Origin: Basidiobolus meristosporus CBS 931.73
Taxonomy: Eukaryota > Basidiobolomycota > Basidiobolomycetes > Basidiobolales > Basidiobolaceae
NCBI GenBank assembly: GCA_002104905.1
Contig: MCFE01000050.1
Location: 1-64,000 of the forward strand
Length of the DNA: 64,000 bases
Direction: 5' to 3'
A program made the translations under genes and the position numbers. How positions within the stretch are numbered: the stretch's first letter is position 1; each line of letters starts with the position of its first letter. A model generated the notes under the pieces. The model was given only the letters and a program-made list of their open reading frames with translations, was not told where the DNA came from and ran no database searches. Shown here one piece after another: positions 54,049 through 64,000 of this stretch.

Positions 54049-56656
54049 ATGGTGTCCGTGAATGATACCAATTCCCATATAAAGAACTTGATATGGTACT
54101 TTCTGGACAACGACCTACTCGACGATGCCGCTTTCTTTGCTGAGCAGTACAAAGCGCAGGAGCCTCTGGATACGGATGCCACAGAATTGCTTGGCTATTG
54201 CCTACTGCGCCTAGGGAAACTAAGACGAGCTTCCAAAATTCTTGAGGGTTCAGCCACACCCAACAGCAGGCATCTCCTTGCCAAAACCTATTTGCAACTC
54301 GAGTCGTTCGAGAAAGCATGCGAAATATGGCTCTCTTTCCTGGAAGACAAAACACTTCAGTTTCCGAAACTCTCGTTAGGTGTTATCCACGAAATAACGT
54401 CGACACGTCCAGCTGAAATTAACACCGTACCTCTCAAAATTTAGACAAGAGCTCGAAAGAGAAACGCTCCTTTTTACCTGATTTGAGCGCCATTCATTAT
54501 TTATTGGGGACTTCGTTCAGGTTGGCAATCAACGCGGTATCTTTATTCTTGTCGACTCACTGAGCTGATGTTATTTGGCAATTTAGAAAAGCTAGAAAAT
54601 ATAACGAAGCCATTCCTCACTTCATTTCCTGTCTGAAACTCAATCCCTTCAATTGGTCTGCCTTTGAAGCTCTAAGTCAACTCAAGAATGGTACACTATT
54701 TGGAGTCAAGAAACCAATCATTTCACCAACTAACACGCTCATATGCTACAGGCTCCAGCATCGAGCCAGAAACACTGTTTAAAAGCAACCAAGCGCGGCA
54801 ACTAATAGGCGCGAACGATATTCCAGAATTTCGATTACCTAGACTTTCCTCTCGAAAACAGGACGCAGAAAGGGAAAATTTCGCCAAGAAGCTCTCCTTT
54901 CAACTGCCACCAGTTAAGCATTCACAATCCAGCATCCCCCAGTATAATTCACCCACATTAGCAAGGTAAAGTGAAATTACTCCCTTGCACCGACACCTTA
55001 CTTAGCAAGACATAAAGCGAAAGCAGGGCCAACAAGCCGAAACCCAGCCTTTTGTCGTTCAAGCCACCCCGAGGTCTAAAAGCTGACCCTTTTATCAGCT
55101 CTTCTAAACGAGCCGAACCGCCACAGGCTTCTAAGCTGAGATTTGGATATGACCCCAGCTGCGCGTCGAATAACTCAAAGGAGGATCTCAATGGGAACGA
55201 GCCAACAACCAAGCCTCCCAGGCTTACCAAACTACCGATTGCTAGCAAAGTAATGGAACCCTACGTAACATTTTACAAAAAAAAAGATTTCTTACACCTT
55301 CGCTGTAGAGTTACCGCTCACTTTCCGATAACGATGACCCGTTTTTACCTGAAAAGCCCATCCTTAAACATTCGAAAAGCCAGGTGAACGCTGCCGATAA
55401 ATTCTTGAACAATTTGACAATAGTCAGTAGAGGAGTCCTCATGTTGAGCAAATTTGAATGTCGAAAGGCCATCGAGTGCTTCAAGAAACTTTCCACTGAG
55501 CTATACAATTCCTGCTGGGTTCTGTTGCAGATAGCAAAAGCTCACTTCGAACTGGCCGAGTACAAAGAGGTAATCATGGACGGTATCTTATCACTTGGTC
55601 TCAATCTTACATGATTTTCTTGTTGCCTAGGCCAACACGATCTTCCAGCGCATTCGTTCTCGAGACCCACATTATACAGAAGGAATGGAGATTTACTCCA
55701 CCGTGCTGTGGCACCTACAAAACGAAGTAGATCTGAGTATCCTAGCACACGAGCTATCGGACTGTGACCGCAACGCTCCGCAGACTTGGTGCGCTGTGGG
55801 AAATTGCTTTAGTTTACAGCAAGAGCATGCCTCAGCTATAAAGTGCTTTAAGCGGGCTATTCAACTAGACAAATCATTCTCATACGCACTTACCTTGAGT
55901 GGTCACGAATACATGGCTATGGAGGACCATGAAAATGCCGAAAAACTCTTCCGTGAGGCCATTCATCTGAGCCCACGACATTACAACGCATGGTATGTAC
56001 CTCTCAGACACCTGCTACCGAACATGCTGGTATCTAAATGCCGGTATACACCTGTAGGTATGGCCTGGGTTCAGTATCGCTAAAGAACGGGAAACTCCCC
56101 ATGGCCAAATATCATTTCCAGAAAGCAGTTGGTATCAACCCGCGTAATCCTGTTTTACTGTGCTGCATGGGTTCGGTATGTCGACCATGCACTCGCCAAC
56201 CAAACCTGAACCAGAAAATTAACGGTTGCCCTAGATTCTAGAAGAGGAGGAGAAGATTCCGGAAGCAGTCAAGTATTACACGCTAGCGCACCAGATCAAT
56301 CCGGAAGCAGGAATGCCACGGTTACGTATCGCCAAGGTTTTAATCAAACTTGAAAAGTTTGAGGTACGTCCGGGGATATCATGCTAAAACGTGATCAGCA
56401 CCCAAATACTAATTGCTTGAACCAAATACAGAAAGCCTTGGCCCATCTCTTAAAGCTGAAGACGATGTACCCGCGAGAGGCAAACATCTCCTATCTGACT
56501 GGGCAGGTTTATGAATCTTTGGGACGCAAACAGGACGCGGCCCTAGAATACACGTACTCATTAAATCTAGATACGAAGCTCTCTAATGCGCTCCGAGAAG
56601 CGCTTGAAAGACTGCATGACGCCAGCTCCGAGAATGAGAAGATCGTGGATATATGA
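54049..56656 (+). CDS. CDC27: anaphase-promoting complex subunit CDC27/APC3
   Basis: Ten exons (54049-54379, 54445-54520, 54587-54690, 54752-54965, 55018-55249, 55384-55569, 55631-55992, 56058-56175, 56235-56363, 56432-56656) give 658 residues. Both arms contain TPR repeats. N-terminal ones include DLLDDAAFFAEQYKAQEPLD and KARKYNEAIPHFISCLKLNP. A central linker, rich in Ser/Pro/Lys (residues about 175-320), is followed by the C-terminal TPR superhelix. That region has GMEIYSTVLWHLQNEVDLS, APQTWCAVGNCFSLQQEH and HYNAWYGLGSVSLKNGKLPM, which match APC3 of animals and yeast. APC3 binds the IR tails of CDC20/CDH1 and APC10 in the mitotic ubiquitin ligase. The linker is shorter than in humans. Intron positions are supported by the frame through the TPR region. 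Confidence 0.88.
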
Positions 56657-57280
56657 ATAACCTATTGTTAGGCTAAACTCTTTATGTAAATACTTCAATT
56701 TTCACCAAATGTATTTAGCTCCATTGTCTATCCTGAAGATAGCATCCTGCTTTACACATAATCGATCCATAAGTAAAATAAGGTGATATCCCATGCAATT
56801 CCATCATTGTTAATCCTCCCACTGATGTTTCGCCCCGCTACATTTGTGAAACGAAGTGTCGCCTAGTGTAACTATTTTCATGTACATAGAGTACTTCCAA
56901 TTCATTAACCTTCGCAGCGCAGCAGTGATTGGATATGCCCGGTTATCCGAGGCTGTTGATTGGTGGAATACCATCGGATTACGAGGGTTCCCACATCGGT
57001 GATGCTATTCATCCATATGACCCTCCTCAAGTAATCATTCATATAAAACTAATAATCCCTGCAATGTCTGTGGCCATTGGTTGACGCGCTCATTGGGTCA
57101 TATGTAATCAACCTCTATCAAAGCCATAGATTACATTTTGATATCATATCACATGATCGCATACAGGCATAGATTACTTGGGAAATAGAGATGAAAAAAA
57201 TCAAAAATTTTAAAGATTGTTATTTCGTTCTCGAAGCTACAACAACTCCATCTATTCTGTCAATAATCTTGAGAGCAAGC
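56657..57280. other. intergenic region
   Basis: I see no gene between CDC27 and the RRM protein. An in-frame ATG upstream at 57191 would extend the RRM protein by 30 residues, but the extension looks unlike the family. Confidence 0.4.
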
Positions 57281-59452
57281 ATGCTACACAGTTACTCTAG
57301 GCGTGGAAGTAGGGAGGATCATATAAGCCCTTCAAGAGATGGTGGCGATTCCTATAGGAGAACAAATGTGTTTACTCACCAAAAGTCAACATATCCTGCG
57401 CGTGCACGTTTGCCATATAATCGTGGCTTTAGGGATGGGAGGGAGAGGGTTGGTTATCCGGAACGAAGGGAACAGCTTGGTCATCCTGGTCCACGTCCAT
57501 TTAGTTCCCATAAAGACTGCAGAGTATATGTTGGCAACCTTGCATTTGAAGTGAGATGGCACGATCTAAAGGATTTTATGCGTGAAGGTTCGACACCTTT
57601 CTATATTTATATGAATACCCCTCCCTATGTATCTTGAATCAAAGCAGTTGGAGCCGCGTATTTATATCATAGTTTTTCTTTATTTTCAGCGGGTGAAGTA
57701 GTATTTGCAGATATTTTAACTCAAAGTAGCGGGAGATCGAAGGTGGGCTTGCGACGTTTAACTGACTAAACCTTGTCCAGTTTTCACTTACAGTTTTTAC
57801 TAGGGCTGCGGGTAAAGGAGTATTTTCGGGACCAGGCTAGAACAAGTATTAAGCTGAGTGTAATAAACTGTAGTGTCGTGGAATTCCGAACATCTGAGGA
57901 GGCCAGGAAAGCGATTTATGAGCTGAACGACAAACCACTGATGGGCAGGCCTGTTTTTATTCGTGAGGTGGGCTGCTCCGTAAAACCGGCTCAGTGGGAA
58001 ATAGAGTTAACCAGTTCTCTTAATCTTAGGACCGGGAGACTGAAGCGAAGTTTGGGAGCGGTCCCGGTAGGCACATTGGTGAAGCCGTGGGTAGACAGGT
58101 GTTTGTCAGTAATGTCAGTATTCCTATACTTGTAGCTTTGATTCGCCGTGATGTTGTTACTTATACGAGTTTGTTGTCTACTGCAAACCATGTAGCTCCC
58201 ATACAATATTGGTTGGCAAGATTTGAAGGATCTTTTCCGGGAGGCCGGTAAGTGGTGAAGCGCACAGGCATAGCGCACGTTACTAATGGCTCCAATCTGC
58301 CCTACGCGTTGCTAGGCAGTGTCATCCGGGCCGATCTCATAATGGGACCAGATAGAAGACCTAAAGGGCAGGGTACTGTGTTGTATGAATTCCCTGGTGA
58401 TGCCGAGAAAGCTATTTGTACGTATGACCATGGCCCCGAATCATGCGCTGTTTTCCGGATATTTATGATTTACTTTACGTAGCAATGTTCAATGGATATG
58501 AGTGGCAAGGGAGACGAATGGATGTTCGCGAAGTCAGTAGCTGATTATTAAGTCTATAACATTAACATGGGGGAGCACGAAGCTAATATTTCAAACGGCT
58601 ATTGTTTAGGATCGGTTTGCATCAGGGGGAGATGGCATGGGACCAGGGGGATACAGGCCTCCCCCGCCTAGAGGCTCGCCTCAATACGGAAGACCACCCA
58701 AGTTCAATGATACTAGGTATTATGATGACCATGGTTACAATGATTATCATGGAGCTGCTGCGTATGATCCATTCAATCCATCGCAACCTGATTCGTATGG
58801 AAACGTGCCTCCGAGAGGTTATGGTGCACCAGATGGAATGGATCAAAGAAAGATTGAAGGGCATGGGTCAGAGTTTGAGGGCGGAGCCAATATCGAGAAC
58901 GGCATGTATCCAGGGCCTGGGAATTATGCTGGTGAGCAAAATGGATATGACCCAAAGTATCAGGAAGGATATGATGTGGGAAATAGGCCGGTGCAACGGA
59001 CAAAGTCCAGTGGGCAACAGATTTATATCACGAATGTAAGCAATGGCCAATCTCATCGTTTGGGCGCCTCGATTTTAATTTACTTTCTCCCCTCAAGCTC
59101 CCATACAACACTACATGGCAAGACCTGAAAGATTTGTTTGTTAGCTGTGGTAAATATGTCTCACTCTACGAAGTCTGAAATGCGGTGGCTAAAAATGGCA
59201 TCGAATCAATAGGGGTAATTGTTCGTGCTGAGATATTCGAACAAGGTGGATACTGCAACGGATCCGGGATCGTTAGGTTCGATACTCCAGAGGCGTCTCA
59301 TCGAGCGATTGGTATCCTTTTGAATTGAATGTTGCGTGACTTGGTTGCTTGAACCTACGGTTATTTCCACTTAACCTCACTTTACAGCTAAATTCAACGG
59401 ATATTTGTACGGTGGAAGGAAATTGGAAATCAAGATTGACCGCTATGCGTAA
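57281..59452 (+). CDS. three-RRM SR-like RNA-binding protein (Gbp2/Hrb1-like)
   Basis: Twelve exons (57281-57587, 57690-57742, 57804-57811, 57874-57967, 58030-58113, 58197-58248, 58316-58417, 58483-58532, 58610-59035, 59098-59149, 59213-59311, 59388-59452) join to 463 residues. The N-terminus is Arg/Ser/Gly-rich. RRM1 has CRVYVGNLAFEVRWHDLKDF and KGCGVVEF. RRM2 has RQVFVSNLPYNIGWQDLKDL and KGQGTVLYEF. RRM3 has QQIYITNLPYNTTWQDLKDL and GSGIVRFDT. A Gly/Tyr/Pro-rich linker (about 280-395) separates RRM2 and RRM3. The layout matches yeast Gbp2 and Hrb1, SR-like proteins that bind mRNA and the TREX complex during nuclear export. The third exon is only 8 nt and is needed to make the RRM1 motif KGCGVVEF. 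A start at 57281 (MLHSYSRRGS) suits the family. Confidence 0.85.
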
Positions 59453-59896
59453 ACAAATACTAGATTTATATGATCAGGCGTTCCGAACACATAGATCCCT
59501 CATTTTGAGACTTTCGCTTTGTAGCTCATTCTTTCTTCCTTTCAACGTGTTAAATATGATTATATATATTTCTTTTGTTAGTAATTCAATATCCTCATAA
59601 ACATTGAACCAATTTTGATTTGATGCTGAATTCTTCTTCCAACACTAGTGACTGAGGGTTAAAGCAAGTTTCCACACAAGCACGTATAAATATAGGGATG
59701 GCCATGCAGATTTGATGGAATTTCGCGCATTTAAAAAATGTTCGTACTTGGCGATCAAATATACATGATTAAAAAATTCAGTCTTTTTCCGGATCTCGGG
59801 TATTTGCTCACCAGACCAGCTCAGTTTCCAACGCGAGAATTCCTCTGCTAAGAGCACCTGTTTTTGCGAATTTTCAGTTGAATATACCAAGCCAGC
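59453..59896. other. spacer between RRM genes
   Basis: No gene is seen. The region ends in the short leader of the Y14 gene. Confidence 0.4.
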
Positions 59897-60780
59897 ATGA
59901 CTGACAACAATCTTGAGATCGAGTTGAATCCCGGTGCCGATGACTTTGCTGAAGACGAAATGCAGGTTGATGAAGGTAAGAAGGCTCTTCCCACTCCGTC
60001 GTGAAACAGCTGTTCAATCTTCTTTTTCATAGCTCAAAAGAACTCCTCCGATGGTGTAAAGCGCAAGGGACGCGGTTTCAAGCAAGATCGTGAGGAAAAA
60101 GGTGAACGATTCTACTCGTTGTTCAATCTGCTTCGAGGTTGCTCATAAATTGTATCTCAGCTCGTAATGACGGTCTTTACAGTAACGAAAATTTCGAAAC
60201 CTTCGAGGGGGATGGCGAGACTGCCGCCGGAAAGGCCCAAAGATGTATGTATTTGGACAGGATCCCCGATCCCAGATGAAGTGTTACTCACCATGTGCCA
60301 CTTTCAGCTGTTGAAGGCTGGATTGTTTTGGTAACAGGCGTGCACGAGGAGGCCACCGAAGAGGACGTAACCGACAAGTTTGCTGACTTTGGCGAAATCA
60401 AGAACATCCACCTGAATCTGGATCGCAGAACTGGCTTCGTCAAGGTTAAACATTATGCAGATAGGCATGTTCAAAGAGCAAACACTAACCCGTGCGTGTC
60501 AAAACCATAGGGCTATGCACTCATTGAATACGAAACTTACAAGGAAGCCAAGGCTGCCATTGACGAATCTAACGGCACCAAGCTTCTGGACCAAGAGATC
60601 GCTTGCGATTTTGCCTTCGTCCGTGGAGCCCCTGAAGAGAGAAGAGGGTAAGTGTCCAAACAGAGCTGCAACCAATTTCTGCACCATCCCTAACCATTGG
60701 TTTTCTTGTTTAGTCGTGGTGGAAATGATCGTCGTCGCCGTCGCTCCGGACGCTCCGCCAGTCCATCTCGCCGGCATTAA
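59897..60780 (+). CDS. RBM8A: Y14/RBM8A exon junction complex protein
   Basis: Six exons (59897-59975, 60033-60101, 60161-60244, 60308-60444, 60511-60647, 60714-60780) give 190 residues. The acidic N-terminus ([20 protein letters not shown]) and the nuclear-import-like basic stretch ([20 protein letters not shown]) precede one RRM. The RRM has [40 protein letters not shown] and [18 protein letters not shown]. The C-terminus is Arg-rich ([18 protein letters not shown]). Y14 pairs with MAGO in the exon junction complex, which marks spliced mRNAs. Human Y14 is 174 residues and matches nearly word for word in the RRM. Presence of this core factor agrees with the intron-rich genome, since many yeasts have lost it. 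Confidence 0.93.
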
Positions 60781-61487
60781 AGCCCATATTATACAATGTA
60801 TCAATAAACTGTATTCTCTTTAGCCATGCAATCATGATGGAGTTCGAGTGTCTTTGATTAGCCGAATTAGCACGAATATAGCATCATGGATCATTGGAAC
60901 ACATGGCTTACCAAGACGTCATTGATTGATGAAGTTTTGAGACATCTTTGACATGCACGCACTACACTCCCGCTACACATCCGCTTCACATACCAAACAC
61001 TTGGTCACTGCGAAGATGGATGATCGACGTGGTAGGGTGGTGCGTAAATATGGTTTAGTACGGTCTAGAGCGTTAGGGGTGGCGATTTTCACAAGGGGGG
61101 ATGCTCAGGGAGTTAAGCTTAATTGACCGGAGTGGCAGCTTTACCCACTCGGTGTGCGTGACGAGCAATCATCATAATAATCCCAAGCACAAGCTGCCTT
61201 GCTTCGCCGAAATCAGAGCAATCCTACGTAGACATACATCAGGAGATATACTCGGACCACCTCCGTCCCTCCGTCCCTCCGTCCCTTCATCACTACATGG
61301 CAGCTCGGTATGTAATCTCCCACTTCTGTATACCAAGTTTGGACGCTTCGATTCCGTTGGGCTGGATGTGAGACATCGACGCTGATTGACAGTGGGTTGA
61401 TGTCTTGGTCGGGATATATAGTGCGCCAATTCGTGGTCGACTTTTTTGTGATTCCCTCACTTCCTCGATTACAACTGCCCCTTAACA
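60781..61487. other. intergenic region
   Basis: I see no gene. The region includes a short CTCCGTCC microrepeat near 61260-61285. It probably holds the promoter of the downstream membrane protein gene. Confidence 0.45.
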
Positions 61488-62753
61488 ATGACTCACTTGT
61501 CCGATTACACCTATCTGGGTATGCCCTGCAAGATCCTCTCCTTTGTTCTCTCGTCGAACTAATTGCTTATTGCTTCGTAGACCGGCTGGTGTGCGACATC
61601 TTAGCCCTGCTCTGGATACTGTATCGTATCCAGTCTCTCGTGGGGGCCACTGAGGCCCTGAGCCTGCGCCGGATGCGCAAGGGGGAGCTCCGGCCGATCA
61701 TCACTATCCTGCTGTTGATATCGAACCTGCTGGCAATCGTGTACGACACCATGGTGGCCAAAATCAAGTACGGCGAGGGCTTCGCCGTGGTTGGCAACAA
61801 CATCACCTCGAAGCCCAAGGAGTACTGGACCGCGGAGGACCTTCGAATCCTGCCCATCACGGATTCCTTGATAGACTTTAGTTTTGCCTTCATGACCAGC
61901 TCACTGTTTCTCTTTCAAGCCACCTGGAACTTCATCGTCCAGTCCTACATCAAACGCCCCTTCATGAACAGCACCGAGTTCCATCTGTATGTCGCGTACT
62001 CTGTCCTCAGCTTTGCCTCGTACGCTCTGCTACAGTTCGTCTACATCAACGACAAGACCCAGAGTACAGTAAGTTGACTGGCTTGGGCTGATAAGGTCGC
62101 TCAGACACTCACATTCTCCCCGTATCCCTACAGATCATCCCCCAGATGTTCTTCTGCGCTGGTAAGGGCACAGTCACCCTGTATTCCCAGTCGAGCGCCC
62201 ACTAACACCACTTCTGCCCCCGCAGAGACCTTTGTGCTTATCGTCTTCACCTTGGTCAACCACTTCCGCCTCCGCAAGACGTTGAGGGAGATCGACGAAT
62301 CGTCCCGAGCCCGCAGAAGACTCGAAGTGTACATGAGGTTGAACCTGTATCTGGGCATCTTTATTGGTATGATGGGTATCCCGCTGGTCATCATCAACAT
62401 CGATATCCTGACCGGGGCCGTCATCGCTGGTAACAAGCTGGTCACCGACCTGCTGATGAAGATCTTCAACATCGGCTTCCCGGGGGTGTTCATGTTCCTC
62501 TGTATGGCGCTCTACCCTTCCAGCGACTACGCCTCCTGCTCTTGCACCGGAAACCGTAGCGCGAACCGTCGACACACTGCGCGCCAGTATGAAGATAGCG
62601 GTGCCACCTCTGAGGGCCCATCCATCGTAAGCCATCCCGCTTTCGCATTCTTTTCCTGCTCACGTCTCGCTGCTAACCCATTCCCGGAACTTTTTCTAGA
62701 GGGACACCAAGTGCTTGCAGCTCACCGAATCCGCCAAGTATGATGCTGTGTAG
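61488..62753 (+). CDS. seven-helix membrane protein, possible GPCR-like, unknown
   Basis: Five exons (61488-61518, 61581-62068, 62134-62161, 62226-62626, 62700-62753) join to 333 residues. Seven hydrophobic segments are visible: VCDILALLWILYRIQSLVG, PIITILLLISNLLAIVYDTM, FSFAFMTSSLFLFQATWNF, FHLYVAYSVLSFASYALLQF, MFFCAETFVLIVFTLVNHF, LNLYLGIFIGMMGIPLVIIN and LMKIFNIGFPGVFMFLCMAL. A short polar C-terminal tail follows, with a Cys-Ser-Cys and Ser/Thr/Arg-rich region. The count, spacing and short loops fit a 7TM receptor, but I recognise no receptor family signature. A possible N-glycosylation site (NNIT) lies in the loop after helix 2. The first exon is tiny (31 nt; MTHLSDYTYL). The function is unknown. 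Confidence 0.6.
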
Positions 62754-64000
62754 GGGCTGAACCTTCACCCGTAAGTAATGCACCACTCAGGTCTCGGTAT
62801 ACAGATAGATCCTCCCCCCCCCCACGTTGACTTCATTGGTGAAGCATACTTCCCATCAACATCCCTAGATCAGAAACTAGCGCATTTAATTTTAATAAAG
62901 CCATTTCCATCTCCACAGGGCCCCTTTCGTTTCCGACCAGACATGTGTAGAACATGCATACCCTGTGGGTGGGCTCGATTAGGTCTGACTCGACCAGCCA
63001 ATGACGGGGAGGAGGAGGCCTCATCCAACACTCCAGGGTTCCTGATGCGACCAGCGTTCGTGGGATTCCTTGGTCGAACCTCGGCCAGACGTGCATCCCA
63101 CCAACCTATGGCTCCGATGCTCGACCTCGAGAAATCCCCCGGATCGGTGGTTTGGTTGGTGAGCACGAGTGTCTTCAAGATGCCGTGGAGATTGGCCAGG
63201 TGGATGGGTGCTCGCGTGCCTCTTTCGTAATCTGGCCCTGTTCTGTGATGGGATTGGGCTCCCGAGGTTGCACAGCATCTCTGCAACATTACTGGCTGCC
63301 TCCCAGGGAAATTGCCGATCAGCATGACTGCTCTGGTAGACTCACCCAGGGGCCCACCATCTCTGGAGCTACCACTGGCAAAGGCACGAGTGACTCTGCA
63401 GGGGTTGACCAGTGCGTGTGGCCAAGTGCTGGTTAGAGATCAGACCGAACGGGGCTTCAACGGTTCGAGAAATGGCTTGGATCGTTGTCATCCACATCAC
63501 CTTGAGGGGAACGGCTTGCGGTTCCGCTGATTCGCCACTTAGGGTGGACCGGTGGCAACTTCACACACCAAGGGCGTGGCCGAGTTGATTGGGACCACCC
63601 ATCGTAACCTGCGGGTTCCCAATCCAATGATGTCGCCCTCGCATCGATTCGACTCGTAGTCGGCATGTCCATGGATAGGGTCCGATCTGGGTTCGGTCCA
63701 ATTGTTGGCCGCGTCAGGCCTTGAATTTGCATTAGCCCTGCATGCTTTCCTCCGATTTCCACTCTTGGGGGATTGGTCTGCCTCCAAGCTCCTAATTTCA
63801 ACCACACGAAACCTTGCCTGTGGGTCGCCGAGTTTCGTGCGTGCGTTCCGCGGCCCATTAAGACAGTACCAGATGCGCACTGACTTCCACCGCAATGAAT
63901 TGACCGGGAGGTCGCTGGTGGGTACATGAGACGACGGCTCTAGTTCCGACGAAACCTTGATGGAAGGGTCTCAGATGAGGTATTCCATGGTCGATGTACG
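62754..64000. other. GC-rich, CpG-rich region, no gene identified
   Basis: After the 7TM gene the base composition shifts to clearly GC-rich and CpG-rich. There are overlapping open frames of 70-156 residues on both strands and in several frames, none with a domain I recognise. A C10 run is at 62814-62823. The pattern of overlapping frames is expected for GC-rich sequence with few stop codons. It may be an unknown repeat or a decayed gene. The window ends inside it. Confidence 0.4.

Noticed and set aside
62754-64000. possible gypsy-type polyprotein in the GC-rich end
   Set aside because: I found no protease, reverse transcriptase or integrase motif in any frame, so I left it unassigned.
1-64000. 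CRISPR arrays, rRNA or tRNA genes
   Set aside because: No regular spacer repeats, no rRNA-like stretches and no convincing tRNA B-box with cloverleaf were seen by eye; a covariance-model scan would settle the tRNA question.

Overview
The window is nuclear DNA of a filamentous early-diverging fungus. Genes carry many short GT-AG introns (mostly 50-66 bp), and the gene set fits a fungus: a white-collar blue-light receptor, a chitin-type AA11 monooxygenase, a fungal sterol O-acyltransferase, COQ9 and a pyruvate dehydrogenase kinase. It also holds genes that yeasts lack (Y14/RBM8A, RSPRY1-like, ZNF277-like, DPP8/9-like). A Zoopagomycota or Mucoromycota-type fungus, perhaps Basidiobolus-like, is my guess; the sequence does not prove it.

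Left end (1 to about 11.5 kb): a repeat region almost free of CpG dinucleotides. It holds a dead ABC-B transporter whose 5' break abuts a TTAGGG array, a decayed Ty1/copia element on the minus strand with two 349 bp LTRs, and at least three more LTR fragments, one with half of it inverted.

11.5-26 kb: mainly intronless genes. In order: AA11 LPMO with a chitin-binding domain, COQ9 (six exons), a HAD phosphatase, an ARE2-type sterol acyltransferase (four exons), a cytochrome P450, and two tail-to-tail ThrE-family membrane proteins. Several intronless genes have a TATA box 60-130 bp before the start.

27-47 kb: intron-rich housekeeping and signalling genes: RSPRY1-like RING/SPRY protein, pyruvate dehydrogenase kinase (between two telomere-like arrays), ZNF277-like zinc-finger protein, DPP8/9-like peptidase, intronless WC-1 photoreceptor, synaptobrevin and a long coiled-coil kinesin.

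47-62.8 kb: BSD2/NDFIP membrane adaptor, mitochondrial IF-3, a small lysine-rich protein, PDCD2/TSR4, CDC27/APC3, a three-RRM SR-like protein with an 8-nt microexon, Y14/RBM8A and a seven-helix membrane protein. The last 1.2 kb is GC-rich and unassigned.

The genes do not form one pathway cluster. Loose themes are mitochondrial function (COQ9, PDK, IF-3), membrane traffic and lipids (ARE2, VAMP, BSD2), and RNA processing (Y14, SR-like protein). I assigned exon junctions by hand. For every complete model the coding length is a multiple of three and family motifs stay in frame across junctions. The unusual signals are the CpG desert, the same-strand telomere-like arrays, the microexon, two GC-AG introns and the WC-1 with an incomplete DNA-binding finger.
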